From Pseudoalteromonas sp. (GTDB lineage Bacteria > Pseudomonadota > Gammaproteobacteria > Enterobacterales > Alteromonadaceae), in contig NZ_JAGYIU010000004.1 of NCBI RefSeq assembly GCF_018402495.1, forward strand, positions 62,001 through 126,000: a DNA stretch of 64,000 bases, read 5' to 3'. Shown here one piece after another: positions 1-10,676 of the stretch (position 1 is its first letter; the number at the start of each line of letters is the position of its first letter). The notes beneath the pieces are model-generated. The model was not told the DNA's origin and made no database searches. It saw only the letters and a list, made by a program, of their open reading frames with translations. Both the position numbers and the translations under genes were made by a program.

Positions 1-1
1 T

Positions 2-805
2 AAAGGGTTGGGTCCACGCGCTATAAATAGCCATAAAGGAAGCTATGGTAAATTACTTTGTATTGGTGGGAATCAAGGAATGGCAGGCGCTATCAGATTA
101 ACCAGCGAGGCAGCGCTTAGAGCTGGTGCTGGAATGGTCAGAGTGTACACCCATGAAAGCTCAATTATGCCAGTCAGTTTTGGCCGACCAGAGCTCATGG
201 TAAGCAGTAACAACTTGCAACACGCATTGGAGTGGGCAAGCTGTGCTGTTATTGGCCCAGGCCTTGGACAAAACGAGTGGGCACAAAATACCTTTAATAA
301 AGTTATTGAGTATTGTACACATAATAATATGCCATTAGTAATTGATGCTGATGCACTTAACTTACTTGCTAAAGACACTTTATTGCATCTACCCAAATAC
401 TCTATTCTTACCCCACATTCAAGCGAAGCCTCTAGATTATTAAATGTGACTACAGCAAAAATAGAATCTGATCGGTTCAGCCATGTTCAGCTGTGTGCCA
501 AACGTTATTCAGCGATTTGCGTTTTAAAAGGGGCTGGAACTTTAATCAGTAATGGTGACTCTATCTGGATTTGTGAAGAGGGAGGCCCTGTATTGGCTGT
601 TGGCGGCAGTGGTGATGTTCTTACTGGTATAATAGGTGCGCTGGTTGCACAGGGTATAGGCTGTGAGGAGGCAGCTTGCTACGGTGTAACCTTACATGCT
701 AAAGCCGGTGATATAGCCTGTGAAAAAGCGGGAGAGAGGGGGATGCTACCTAGCGATCTTTTTTATATAGTTAGGCGGCTAATCAATAATCTAAAACCGA
801 AATAA
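2..805 (+). CDS. nnr: Bifunctional NAD(P)H-hydrate repair enzyme, C-terminal ADP-dependent dehydratase domain (partial)
   Basis: This is the C-terminal half of the YjeF/Nnr family. The dehydratase domain uses ADP or ATP to convert damaged (6S)-NAD(P)H hydrate back to NAD(P)H in the cytoplasm. The reading frame is open from the first bases, and the first visible residues (GPRAINSHKG, then LLCIGGNQGMAGA) match the start of the dehydratase domain. The N-terminal epimerase domain of the usual roughly 500-residue fusion therefore probably lies left of the window. The nucleotide-binding motif GGSGDVLTGI is near residue 200 of the visible part. A separate NnrD starting at a TTG at position 8 is possible but less likely. 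In E. coli the next gene is tsaE; here tsaE is about 12 kb away. Confidence 0.88.
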   Translation, partial: KGLGPRAINSHKGSYGKLLCIGGNQGMAGAIRLTSEAALRAGAGMVRVYTHESSIMPVSFGRPELMVSSNNLQHALEWASCAVIGPGLGQNEWAQNTFNKVIEYCTHNNMPLVIDADALNLLAKDTLLHLPKYSILTPHSSEASRLLNVTTAKIESDRFSHVQLCAKRYSAICVLKGAGTLISNGDSIWICEEGGPVLAVGGSGDVLTGIIGALVAQGIGCEEAACYGVTLHAKAGDIACEKAGERGMLPSDLFYIVRRLINNLKPK

Positions 806-917
806 ACTTATAGACTGTTTTAGTTATGAAATGGTAAATAAGTTTACTTATTTTTTGATAAATTAATTATTCTTCATATACTCTGTAGAAGCAGTTTATT
901 TGTAATTGAGGTTAAAG

Positions 918-2885
918 ATGTTAATACAGAAGAAAATGTACGTAGGAAGCTTTTTACTTATAGTTTTCTCTTTAGTTGTTTTAACCGCAATCATGCAATG
1001 GGTAATTACACCAATTATAAAAAATGAGGCTGTTTCTGCAGCACAATTGCAAGCTAAAGTTATTGGTGAATCCTTTGCTAAGGAGCTAGGTAAAAGTGCT
1101 GCTTTGACTAAAAGCTTATCTGTTGTTGCGCAAACACTTCCACTTGATAAAAATGAGTTTATTAAGAATTTGGCGCCGCTAATTGCTAGTGGTTCAGGCA
1201 TTGCGGGTGGAGGAATATGGCCTGAGCCTAATGTGTTAGTGCCATCAGAACAAAAAGCCTCTCTTTTTTGGGCTAAAGGTGATAATGGTCAATACACATT
1301 ATTAGATGATTATAATCAGTCCAATAGTAGCCCTTATCAACAAGAAAGTTGGTACACAAGTGCAATAAATGCAAAAGCAGGAGAGTGCGTATGGTCTGAA
1401 GCTTATGTTGATGCGGTTTCTAATGTACCTATGGTAACTTGCTCAGTTAAAATTGAGCGAAATAATCAGTTTTGGGGGGTGGCTACCCTAGATATAGAGC
1501 TCGCTCATATTGAAAAGTCACTACTTGCTGAAAATCAAGCTACAGGTACTTTTAGCTTTATTGTCGATAGTGCGCAGCAATTTGTTTCGATTCCAGGTTT
1601 TAGAGATGTTGAATTAGCTATGCTTAATTTCTCACAAGCAGTCAGTAAAGATTCTTCTTTAGCGCCTTTAGTAAATGCTTTGAAAAATAATAATAACTCT
1701 GTGACTGAATTTAACACAGGGGTTATAAAAGGCGATAGTTCTATTTTAGTGACATTTTCACTACCGGAACAAAAGTGGCGCTCTGGTGTTATTATTCCAA
1801 CTGCTATCGCACAAAAAGCAGCTAATACACTTACTTATTACTTATATGGCTCATTTATTTTACTTATCGTAATCTTTATATCAGCGCTACTTGTGTTTGG
1901 TAGACGTTTGGTTGAGCAGATAGAGCAAACTACAGTTCAAGTTAGATCATTGATACAGCGTCAAACAGACTCTAAATTACCTGTGTCGGGGGATGATGAA
2001 ATGAGCCATCTTTGCGAGGCTATTAATGACTATGGCGATCACCTTATTAAAATTCTCGAGTTGATCAAACAAGAGGCAACCTCTGTTAAAAATAATGCCC
2101 AATCTATAGATAGCTTAAGTAATAATAGCCAGCAACGCGCACACGAGTTAATGCAAGAAAATGAGTTATTAGCTACTGCTATTAATGAAATGTCGTTAGC
2201 AGCTTCATCGGTATCTGAAGATATTGGTGGCGTTGCTGATATCACAGCTAAGTCGTCAGACCTTGTAAATTCAGGATTTAATGTTATTGAGCAAAACGCA
2301 GAATCTATTCAGTTATTATTTAATAAATTAGCTGAGTCTGCTAATGCAATATCACAAATATCTGAAGATTCTCAACAGGTAGGTTCGGTACTTGATGTGA
2401 TCATGAATATCTCTGAACAAACTAATTTACTTGCGCTTAATGCTGCCATTGAAGCTGCTCGCGCCGGTGATTCTGGTCGAGGATTTGCTGTAGTGGCCGA
2501 TGAAGTAAGAACTTTAGCACAAAGAACACAACAGTCAGCTGGTGAAATTGAAACCATGATAAGCCAGTTACAACAGGCTGCTGCAAAAGGTGTCAGTGTT
2601 ATCCAAGAGTGTCAAGAGTTCTCAGAGGTGGTTAATGAGCGTTCAAACACTACACGCGCACAATATGAAAATATAGTTGATGCATTTAATGATATTAAAG
2701 GGCGCTCAGCGAGTATCGCTGTTGCTACAGAAGAACAAGCGCAAGTAACCGTGGATGTTAAAAATTTAGCTGAACGAATTAGAGAGATATCGGGACAAAA
2801 CGCTGCAGATGCAGAAGATTTCAGAGAAGTAAGTAAAGCTTCTAATAGCCAAGCGCAAAGGCTATATGATATTAGCAAGCAATAA
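918..2885 (+). CDS. Methyl-accepting chemotaxis protein with Cache-type periplasmic sensor
   Basis: A transmembrane chemoreceptor that signals through CheW/CheA to the flagellar motor. The ATG at 918 is preferred over an in-frame TTG at 906 because a GAGG ribosome site sits just before it; the product is 655 residues. TM1 is about residues 8-28. The periplasmic region, about 35-305, looks like a double Cache domain (motifs such as QESWYTSAI and [10 protein letters not shown]). TM2 is about 308-330, followed by a HAMP region and a long coiled-coil signalling domain. The conserved hairpin tip ([20 protein letters not shown]) is near residues 496-540. No C-terminal CheR/CheB pentapeptide is seen. 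It stands alone; the ligand cannot be told from sequence, though Cache sensors often bind amino or organic acids. Confidence 0.93.
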   Translation: MLIQKKMYVGSFLLIVFSLVVLTAIMQWVITPIIKNEAVSAAQLQAKVIGESFAKELGKSAALTKSLSVVAQTLPLDKNEFIKNLAPLIASGSGIAGGGIWPEPNVLVPSEQKASLFWAKGDNGQYTLLDDYNQSNSSPYQQESWYTSAINAKAGECVWSEAYVDAVSNVPMVTCSVKIERNNQFWGVATLDIELAHIEKSLLAENQATGTFSFIVDSAQQFVSIPGFRDVELAMLNFSQAVSKDSSLAPLVNALKNNNNSVTEFNTGVIKGDSSILVTFSLPEQKWRSGVIIPTAIAQKAANTLTYYLYGSFILLIVIFISALLVFGRRLVEQIEQTTVQVRSLIQRQTDSKLPVSGDDEMSHLCEAINDYGDHLIKILELIKQEATSVKNNAQSIDSLSNNSQQRAHELMQENELLATAINEMSLAASSVSEDIGGVADITAKSSDLVNSGFNVIEQNAESIQLLFNKLAESANAISQISEDSQQVGSVLDVIMNISEQTNLLALNAAIEAARAGDSGRGFAVVADEVRTLAQRTQQSAGEIETMISQLQQAAAKGVSVIQECQEFSEVVNERSNTTRAQYENIVDAFNDIKGRSASIAVATEEQAQVTVDVKNLAERIREISGQNAADAEDFREVSKASNSQAQRLYDISKQ

Positions 2886-3196
2886 TTAACAGTGAAAACT
2901 ATTGGGATGATCGGGCAGTAAGTTATTTAGCTGCCTGACCCTCTTTTCTTTAGAGCTATTTATCTACTGAAATGACATTAAGAGACATGAGCCTAGAAAA
3001 CAGTTCAAACGGCTATTAAGCTTAGCCAATTGTATAAAATCCGTTGTAACACCTCTGTTAGGGCAATTAACGCCTATTTTAACTTGTTACCTGCATACAC
3101 CTTAATAATTTACGCGTTTTATATTAAAAGTTACAGTTCAAAATGTTAATCTAATTAGTATATTAGTAACGATACGCTCTGCTTACGGATAACAGA
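2886..3196. other. Intergenic region between the chemoreceptor and gltS
   Basis: These 311 bases hold no credible gene. A weak hairpin (GGCAG at 2914-2918 with CTGCC at 2931-2935, followed by a short T-rich stretch) may end the chemoreceptor transcript. The AT-rich sequence before 3197 presumably holds the gltS promoter, but I could not pick a convincing -35/-10 pair. Confidence 0.4.
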
Positions 3197-4390
3197 ATGC
3201 TTGAATTAGGTCAGCGTCAAACGATCATAGTAGCAATATTGGTTCTATTTTTGGGTAAGGCACTTAATAAGCAGCTTACCTTTTTACGTGAATATAATAT
3301 TCCGGAGCCGGTAACCGGAGGGATGTTAGCTTCTATTTTTATTGGTGTAATTTATGCTTCCTCGGGGATAACAATTGATTTTGAGCTTGCAGGACGCGAT
3401 CAATTTTTGATTATATTTTTTACTTGTGTAGGCTTAAATGCGCGATTTGCTAGTTTACTAAAAGGTGGTTATGCGCTTGTTATTTTGTTAGTGCTGGCAA
3501 TTGTATATTTGGTGTTGCAAAACACAACGGGCCTTTTAGTGGGGCAGTTATCATCATCAGGCTCTGCGGTTGGGCTATTGGGCGGCTCTGTTTCTTTAAG
3601 TGGTGGACACGGCACAGCTATTGCTTGGGCTGATATTTTTGAGAGTAAGTTTTCTATTACTAATGCAATAGAAATTGGCATTGCATGCGCTACGTTTGGG
3701 CTCATTTTTGGTGGCATTATTGGCGGGCCTATTGCTAAATTTTTAATTAAACGCTACCAGCTTAATCCTGCAGACAGCGCCGTCGTTTCTCTTGGTGGTG
3801 AGTATAGTCAAGGTGAGAGAATTCATATTGATACGGTATTACATTGTATTTTAGTCATTAGTATAGCTATTGGAATTGGGCTACAGCTAAATCAAATTTT
3901 ATTGTCTTTTGGTTTAATCTTACCTGAGTTTGTCACTTCCTTGTTTGCAGGCATTATATTAACGAATACAGTTCCTTATGTTTTTAATAAATGGAGTTGG
4001 CCATCAGGTACACGCTCTTTAAGCCTAGTTAGCGAGTTAAGTTTAGGGTTATTTTTAGCAATGTCGTTAATGAGTTTACAGTTATGGTCACTACTAGAAC
4101 TAGCTGTCCCTATATTAGTAATACTTTTAGCGCAGGTATTTGTTATAACGATTTTTGTTATCTTTGTGGTATTTAAGTTATTAGGTAAAGATTATGATGC
4201 AGCAGTTATTGCTGCAGGTTATGCGGGGTTAGGTTTAGGTGCCACGCCGACGGCTATCGCCAATATGAATGCGGTCACGGAGCGATTTGGTCCATCTGAG
4301 AAAGCATTTATCGTTGTCCCTTTGGTAGGAGCTTTTTTTATTGATATAGCCAATACATTTGTGATTCAGTTCTTCATAAGTGTGCTATGA
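3197..4390 (+). CDS. gltS: Sodium/glutamate symporter GltS
   Basis: An inner-membrane Na+-coupled glutamate carrier of the ESS family. The 397-residue length fits the family (E. coli GltS is 401), and the product is hydrophobic with about ten or more membrane segments. Family features include the N-terminal stretch with EPVTGGMLAS, the glycine-rich re-entrant segment LLGGSVSLSGGHGTAIAW near residues 128-147, and the C-terminal counterpart GYAGLGLGATPTAIANM near 343-360. It is monocistronic, with a 548-bp gap downstream. Glutamate uptake would feed nitrogen metabolism and osmotic balance in a marine cell, and Na+ coupling suits that habitat. The chemoreceptor upstream is on the same strand, but the 311-bp gap argues against a shared operon. 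Confidence 0.95.
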   Translation: MLELGQRQTIIVAILVLFLGKALNKQLTFLREYNIPEPVTGGMLASIFIGVIYASSGITIDFELAGRDQFLIIFFTCVGLNARFASLLKGGYALVILLVLAIVYLVLQNTTGLLVGQLSSSGSAVGLLGGSVSLSGGHGTAIAWADIFESKFSITNAIEIGIACATFGLIFGGIIGGPIAKFLIKRYQLNPADSAVVSLGGEYSQGERIHIDTVLHCILVISIAIGIGLQLNQILLSFGLILPEFVTSLFAGIILTNTVPYVFNKWSWPSGTRSLSLVSELSLGLFLAMSLMSLQLWSLLELAVPILVILLAQVFVITIFVIFVVFKLLGKDYDAAVIAAGYAGLGLGATPTAIANMNAVTERFGPSEKAFIVVPLVGAFFIDIANTFVIQFFISVL

Positions 4391-4395
4391 AAGGT

Positions 4396-4541
4396 ATACC
4401 AATTCGGTTAATTAAGTGAGTTATTTTAAGGTAGGAAAACTGTGTCAATAGAAAGGCAAACGTTTAGTTGCTCTGATCGGAAAAATCTTAATGTGGCTAG
4501 CTGCCCCTTAAAAATGATGGAGTGTGATTGCGAATTGGTAT
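4396..4541. repeat. MITE-like segment with 11-bp terminal inverted repeats
   Basis: ATACCAATTCG at 4396-4406 is matched perfectly in inverted orientation by CGAATTGGTAT at 4531-4541, bounding 146 bp of non-coding sequence immediately after the gltS stop codon. The size, absence of coding capacity and terminal inverted repeats fit a miniature transposable element or its relic. No second full copy was noticed in this window, and no clear target duplication is visible, so the call is tentative. Confidence 0.35.
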
Positions 4542-4859
4542 GATACCTGGACTATTGTAAATACTAATACCAATCTTATTAAAAACATGGCCATTCTAGC
4601 GTATTAAATAATCTCCCACCTGCGTTAAAAATTATTTATATAGAACAATACTATGTCATAATTTTTTTCCTTGTTATCTACTTATTTCTTTGTCGCTATA
4701 ATAGTTCACTAATTTAATGCAATGGGTATAAAATTACCCATTTAGAGAGCCTTATATGTAGAGTAGGGATTTTTAACAAGCTAGAGAGTCAAAAAGTGAT
4801 TTGTACTGTGTTATTGACTTTTCATTGCGCCAATATGCTTTAAACGCGAATATTTTAGA

Positions 4860-4902
4860 TAATATTGATAGCAGGTTAACTGCAGGCCAGCTATCAATAT
4901 TA
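4860..4902 (-). terminator. Hairpin with 13-bp perfect stem downstream of rnk
   Basis: TAATATTGATAGC at 4860-4872 pairs perfectly with GCTATCAATATTA at 4890-4902 across a 17-nt loop. It lies 36 bp beyond the rnk stop codon and may end that transcript. It lacks a good T-run on the minus strand, so it may instead be a decayed mobile-element end or a protein-binding palindrome. Confidence 0.35.
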
Positions 4903-4938
4903 ACCTATGAGCTTTATTGCTCTTGGTATAAATCGTTT

Positions 4939-5370
4939 TTAGCGATATAGCATTCCTGCTCGCTCAGGCTGGTAAGTAACTTCCTTTATTTTCACTTTAA
5001 GTACACCTCCGCCAGGCTTAGGCCACTCAATTTCTTCACCCTGAGATAGGCCAAGTAAGGCGCTACCAATTGGCGCTAAAATAGATATTTTATCTCCAGT
5101 TGTATCAATGTCCTTAGGGTACACCAGTGTTAATGTGAATTCTTCTTGGGTAGATTCAACGATAAAATTCACTGTTGAATTCATGGTTACCACGGTTGAG
5201 GGAACTTCGTGTGGCTCAACGATGTTAGCTCTACCAAGTTCTGCTTCAAGTTCTTTCTCACCCGCAAAACTGTTTGCAGGTAACGATTCCATCAGCGCAT
5301 ACAATCTATCTGCATCCAGTGATGAAATGATTATTTCAGGTTTTGTATTCAACTTAATATCCTTAATCAT
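4939..5370 (-). CDS. rnk: Regulator of nucleoside diphosphate kinase Rnk (GreA/GreB-like)
   Basis: A cytoplasmic protein of 143 residues with the GreA/GreB C-terminal FKBP-like fold. Rnk is known to bind RNA polymerase near the secondary channel and to influence nucleoside diphosphate kinase levels, but unlike GreA/GreB it has only a short N-terminal coiled coil and does not stimulate transcript cleavage. Here residues 1-50 form the short helical part, and the C-terminal half carries LVYPKDID, ILAPIGSALLGLSQGEEIEW and the terminal strand. The length fits Rnk (about 136 in E. coli). It is monocistronic on the minus strand; groEL ends upstream in the same direction behind a strong terminator. 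Confidence 0.88.
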   Translation of the reverse strand: MIKDIKLNTKPEIIISSLDADRLYALMESLPANSFAGEKELEAELGRANIVEPHEVPSTVVTMNSTVNFIVESTQEEFTLTLVYPKDIDTTGDKISILAPIGSALLGLSQGEEIEWPKPGGGVLKVKIKEVTYQPERAGMLYR

Positions 5371-5476
5371 GTTAAATAAAATTTACTCTGGGTATAGCTT
5401 GCAGGAACTCAGTTGCATTGGAATACACTGAGGTAATTTTATTGTTGTCTTAGTGAATTTATTTTATCTCTATTGC

Positions 5477-5506
5477 TAAAAACCCAGCCGAAGCTGGGTT
5501 TTTATT
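5477..5506 (-). terminator. Rho-independent terminator of groESL
   Basis: AACCCAGC at 5481-5488 pairs with GCTGGGTT at 5493-5500 around a CGAA tetraloop, with A-rich and T-rich flanks. It sits about 25 bp beyond the groEL stop codon and ends that operon on the minus strand. Confidence 0.85.
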
Positions 5507-5530
5507 TGAGCTAGGTGTGTGAGGGGATGA

Positions 5531-7180
<1,650 letters not shown>

Positions 7181-7217
7181 CTAAATTCTTAAAATGTGTG
7201 TTAAACGAAAAGTAGGT

Positions 7218-7505
7218 TTAGCCTACAATGCCTAAAATATTGTCTTCACGCATGATCAGGTACTCTTGACCTTCGATCTTTTCTGTTTTTTCAACATATG
7301 AGCCAAATAACACAGTGTCACCGGCTTTCACTTCTAATGCTCGAACGTCACCGTTTTCTAAAACGCGACCATTACCTACGGCAACAACTTCTCCGCGAGT
7401 TGATTTTTCAGCTGCAGAGCCAGTTAATACAATACCGCCAGCAGACTTGGTTTCTTCTTCTAGACGCTTGATGATTACGCGATCTTGCAAAGGACGAATG
7501 TTCAT
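7218..7505 (-). CDS. groS: 10 kDa co-chaperonin GroES
   Basis: The lid subunit of the GroEL-GroES folding machine. The 95-residue product starts [20 protein letters not shown]. The mobile loop that contacts GroEL ([15 protein letters not shown]) lies at about residues 21-35. An AGGAG ribosome site precedes the ATG. It is first in the two-gene operon, 49 bp before groL, and transcription most likely starts from the heat-shock promoter at 7569-7596. Confidence 0.98.
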   Translation of the reverse strand: MNIRPLQDRVIIKRLEEETKSAGGIVLTGSAAEKSTRGEVVAVGNGRVLENGDVRALEVKAGDTVLFGSYVEKTEKIEGQEYLIMREDNILGIVG

Positions 7506-7568
7506 GTTTTTAGTTCTCCTAACAGTTTCTGAACAGTACAGAAAAAAGTGTATCTAATTTGCTTTCAT

Positions 7569-7596
7569 TAATGGGGGTGGAGTGAAAAATTCCAAG
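7569..7596 (-). promoter_or_regulatory. Sigma-32 (heat-shock) promoter of groESL
   Basis: On the minus strand the -35 element CTTGGAA (7596-7590) is followed by a 13-bp spacer and the -10 element CCCCATTA (7576-7569). The known RpoH consensus is CTTGAAA, 13-15 bp, CCCCATnT, so this is a close match. It lies between the fxsA stop codon and the groES start and leaves a leader of roughly 55 nt. Confidence 0.85.
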
Positions 7597-7614
7597 AGAA
7601 AAAATGATAAATTT

Positions 7615-8094
7615 TTAATCTTTTCGCTCGTATTCACCATCTATGGTTTTAGGGCGGTTTTCATCTTGCTCGTGATGCATTGATTGATGAGTTTGCGAAA
7701 ACCCTGAAGTGCCAGTTTGATGCATGCTAGCGCTCATTCTTACAGTTGCTTGACTAGCAAGTCCTGCAGCTAATTTGTTACGAATAGCAGGGGTAAGGAG
7801 TAGTAAGCCAAATACATCAGTCATAATGCCGGGTGTTAATAAAAGTACCCCTGCAATAATTACGCAAATACCGGTAAACAATTCTTTAGCAGGCATTTGT
7901 CCTTGAGCCATTTGCACTTGTACGTTTTGTAGTGCGCCCATTCCTTGCTGTTTCACCATTTTCGCACCCACAATCGCGGTTAGTACCACTAAAGCGATTG
8001 TTGCGAAGCCACCTATCACGTCACTAACCTGAATTAGTAAGGCAATTTCAATAATAGGGATGATGATAAACAGCAAAAATAAAATTCTAAACAT
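7615..8094 (-). CDS. fxsA: FxsA family membrane protein
   Basis: A small inner-membrane protein of 159 residues. FxsA of E. coli is known because its overproduction relieves F-plasmid exclusion of phage T7; its normal role is unclear. The sequence shows an N-terminal membrane segment (FRILFLLFIIIPIIEIALLI), a second hydrophobic segment at about 25-43, and a third pair at about 72-100 ending in LLLTPAIRN, then a hydrophilic, Met/His/Gln-rich tail. The position just upstream of groES matches E. coli. The groESL heat-shock promoter starts only about 20 bp after its stop codon, so read-through into groES is possible. Confidence 0.85.
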   Translation of the reverse strand: MFRILFLLFIIIPIIEIALLIQVSDVIGGFATIALVVLTAIVGAKMVKQQGMGALQNVQVQMAQGQMPAKELFTGICVIIAGVLLLTPGIMTDVFGLLLLTPAIRNKLAAGLASQATVRMSASMHQTGTSGFSQTHQSMHHEQDENRPKTIDGEYERKD

Positions 8095-8323
8095 AAGACT
8101 CTCTAAAAAAATGACACTTATTAAGGTGCTAATGAAATATAAGTGAGGGTTGTCGGGTCTATTTTCAAGCTAATACAAGCAAGTTCCAAACTTTAATGTT
8201 AGTTAGGTTATAAATAGTGGGTTTAAATTAATACTCAAAATGTCGATATTGCGAGTGTCTACACATTATACCCGCTATCAGCTACTATGGGGCTAGACCC
8301 CCGCAAACAAGTAAAGGTTCATT

Positions 8324-8644
8324 ATGACAACGCAATTTAAACTTATTTTTACCACTTGCAAAGATAACGATGAAGCTCGTTTATTGGCAATGGCGCTAAT
8401 TGAAAAGAAACTAGCTGCATGTGTAAATATTTTACCAGCCATGACTTCTATTTATATATGGGAAGGTGAGGTAGCGGAAGCAACAGAGGTAAAGCTACTA
8501 ATTAAAACCAAGTCTGACAAAATGAACGATGTATTTTTAACGTTAAAAGATCTGCACAGCTATGAGGTACCAGAGATACAAGTTGTTGATGTGACAACTG
8601 GTAACTTGGCCTATTTTAATTGGATGGATGAGGTGCTTAATTAA
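8324..8644 (+). CDS. cutA: Divalent cation tolerance protein CutA
   Basis: A small trimeric cytoplasmic protein of 106 residues, linked genetically to copper and divalent-metal tolerance; its biochemical role is unsettled. Family motifs are visible: FTTCKDNDEARLLAMALIEK near the start, AACVNILPAMTSIYIWEGEV at about 32-51, and the conserved LLIKTKSDK and LHSYEVPEI. Its stop codon overlaps the start of dsbD by one base (TAATG), so the two genes are translationally coupled, the same pairing as in E. coli. Confidence 0.93.
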   Translation: MTTQFKLIFTTCKDNDEARLLAMALIEKKLAACVNILPAMTSIYIWEGEVAEATEVKLLIKTKSDKMNDVFLTLKDLHSYEVPEIQVVDVTTGNLAYFNWMDEVLN

Positions 8645-10449
8645 TGCGCTTTATTTTATTTTTTTTATTAAGTATTTTAATGACGCCGGTGTTGGCGACG
8701 CAAAATACACTTAATGATTTTCTAAAGCCAACTCAACACACTTTTTTACCGGTAGATGAAGCATTTGTATTTGACTTTGACCAGCAAGGCAGTACGTTAT
8801 TTATCGGTTGGGATATCGCTGATGACTATTACTTATATAAAGACAAAATAGAAATTATTGCCAAAGGTGCCAATATTGAGGTACCTAAGTTGGGCTCTGG
8901 TGAAATAATTGAAGATGAATTTTTTGGCAAAACTGAGGTGTTTTTTAATTCTCTTAGCGTTATCAGCAAACTAAGTAATGTGAGTGAAGATGGCGTTGTG
9001 AAGGTGCGTTATCAAGGCTGTGCAAAAGCAGGGCTGTGTTATCCACCTGAAATCATCAGCATTCCATTAAGTGTACTGGCAAGTGAAACTAATACTAATG
9101 ACAATACCGCAGCAAGCAGTGCATTTGCGGCACTTAGCCAATCTGCAGAAAAACCAGCAACTGCACCAATACCCGATAAAGATCTGACATTTACAGAGCA
9201 GTTAGCCAGCCAAAGCTTAATGGTCAATTTAGCTATATTTTTTGCCGTGGGCGTGGGTTTGGCATTTACACCGTGTGTATTTCCGATGTTTCCTATTTTA
9301 TCTAGCTTAATTGCAGGTCAAAAGAACCTGTCTACCAAAAAAGCATTTGCCCTATCATTTGTTTATATTCAAGGTATGGCGGTGACTTATGCCGCATTAG
9401 GATTAGTGGTTGCTGCATTAGGTGGCCAAGTGCAAGGCTACTTACAGCATCCATATGTGTTAATAAGTTTTAGCTTACTGTTTGTATTGTTGGCTATGTC
9501 GATGTTCGGTTGGTACGAAATAAAACTACCCAGTAGTATGATGAACAAACTAACCCAAGTGAGCAACAACCAAAAAGGGGGCAACTATATTGGGGTGTTC
9601 TTGATGGGGGTTTTATCAGGGCTTATTGCATCTCCTTGCACTACAGCGCCTTTATCAGCCGCATTATTATTTGTGGCACAAAGCGGCGATTACCTAGTAG
9701 GCGGGCTAACACTTTACGTACTGAGTTTAGGTATGGGGCTACCGCTGTTATTATTAGGTACATCGGGAGGTAAGCTATTACCGAAAGCTGGCGGCTGGAT
9801 GGAACAAGTTAAAACCTTATTTGGTTTTATTATGTTAGTTGTGCCACTTATTTTGCTAGAGCGCATTATAGATATTGAAATTATTATGCTTATGGCAGGC
9901 TTATTAGCTATCGCCACAGCGCTTTATTTCCATTATTGGCAAAGCGCCCAAACTCAAGGCAAATTAAAAACCTTATTGTGGTTTATGGCTGTTTTATTGG
10001 TGTTTTTAGGATTTAACTTAACCAAAAATTATTTTTGGCCAACGCAAACAGTAAGCTTACAAGCGACTACACAAAGTAATGAGTTTAAGCTCGTTGCCAA
10101 CTTAACCCAGTTGAAGCAAGCAGTATCGCAAGCAAATAGCGAAGATCGTATGGTCATGGTCGATTTATACGCTGATTGGTGTGTGGCGTGTAAAGAGTTT
10201 GAGCGTTACACGTTTCCTGATCCAAAAGTACAAAGCGAGTTTAGCCACTATCAGTTAATTAAAGTTGATTTAACCCAAAGCGATGATGACACAATTGAGG
10301 TGATGGAAGAATACTCTGTGTTTGGTTTACCGAGTATTTTGTTTTTTAATACCCAAGGTAAAGAGTTAAGTACACAACGTGTTACTGGCTTTTTAAATGC
10401 GGATGATTTCGCTAAGCACCTTGCTACAGTGCGTAGCAGCGCTGAATAA
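8644..10449 (+). CDS. dsbD: Thiol:disulfide interchange protein DsbD
   Basis: Moves reducing power from cytoplasmic thioredoxin across the inner membrane to periplasmic DsbC, DsbG and cytochrome c maturation proteins. The 601-residue product has all three modules: a signal peptide and periplasmic alpha domain with its Cys pair in GCAKAGLCYPP (about 124 and 130); an eight-helix membrane domain with one Cys in FTPCVFPMFP (about 210) and one in ASPCTTAPL (about 331); and a C-terminal thioredoxin-like gamma domain with the WCVACK active site (about 513 and 516). It is co-transcribed with cutA. The adjacent cutA hints at shared metal or thiol stress physiology, but that is inference. Confidence 0.97.
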   Translation: MRFILFFLLSILMTPVLATQNTLNDFLKPTQHTFLPVDEAFVFDFDQQGSTLFIGWDIADDYYLYKDKIEIIAKGANIEVPKLGSGEIIEDEFFGKTEVFFNSLSVISKLSNVSEDGVVKVRYQGCAKAGLCYPPEIISIPLSVLASETNTNDNTAASSAFAALSQSAEKPATAPIPDKDLTFTEQLASQSLMVNLAIFFAVGVGLAFTPCVFPMFPILSSLIAGQKNLSTKKAFALSFVYIQGMAVTYAALGLVVAALGGQVQGYLQHPYVLISFSLLFVLLAMSMFGWYEIKLPSSMMNKLTQVSNNQKGGNYIGVFLMGVLSGLIASPCTTAPLSAALLFVAQSGDYLVGGLTLYVLSLGMGLPLLLLGTSGGKLLPKAGGWMEQVKTLFGFIMLVVPLILLERIIDIEIIMLMAGLLAIATALYFHYWQSAQTQGKLKTLLWFMAVLLVFLGFNLTKNYFWPTQTVSLQATTQSNEFKLVANLTQLKQAVSQANSEDRMVMVDLYADWCVACKEFERYTFPDPKVQSEFSHYQLIKVDLTQSDDDTIEVMEEYSVFGLPSILFFNTQGKELSTQRVTGFLNADDFAKHLATVRSSAE

Positions 10450-10458
10450 CCATTCAGT

Positions 10459-10490
10459 ATGGCGCAACATGATTGTTAATGTTGTGCCAT
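10459..10490 (+). terminator. Putative terminator of cutA-dsbD
   Basis: ATGGCGCAACAT at 10459-10470 pairs with ATGTTGTGCCAT at 10479-10490 (12 bp with one G-U) around an 8-nt loop, starting 10 bp after the dsbD stop. The following T content is modest. Confidence 0.5.
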
Positions 10491-10589
10491 TATACTTCCT
10501 TAAGCATGTTCCCATAATAGAGATTAGACCAGTATTTTGCTGCTATTTACTTCGAAATCACTATAATAGTTGGTTAACGTGAGAAAATG

Positions 10590-10631
10590 TTGCTATCTTA
10601 GTTTTTTCTGTATACTTTTTAGAAAAAACTA
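10590..10631 (+). promoter_or_regulatory. Candidate promoter with 11-bp inverted repeat before aroQ-accBC
   Basis: TAGTTTTTTCT at 10599-10609 and AGAAAAAACTA at 10621-10631 are perfect inverted repeats. The 11-nt spacer between them contains TATACT at 10611-10616, a good -10 candidate. A TTGCTA at 10590-10595 could be the -35, although the 15-bp spacing is short. A palindrome wrapped round a -10 box is the arrangement expected of an operator, but the AT-rich arms could also form only a weak hairpin. Confidence 0.4.
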
Positions 10632-10676
10632 GTTAATAACTGCTTAACTCATTACTTATAGGATATATCGCGTATT

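Larger units (their letters stand above)
4391..4938. other. Gene-poor intergenic region (gltS to rnk)
   Basis: These 548 bases have no credible ORF on either strand. They hold two structured elements listed separately: an inverted-repeat bounded segment at 4396-4541 and a 13-bp stem hairpin at 4860-4902. The remainder is AT-rich with many stop codons, and looks like decayed or regulatory DNA. Confidence 0.5.
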
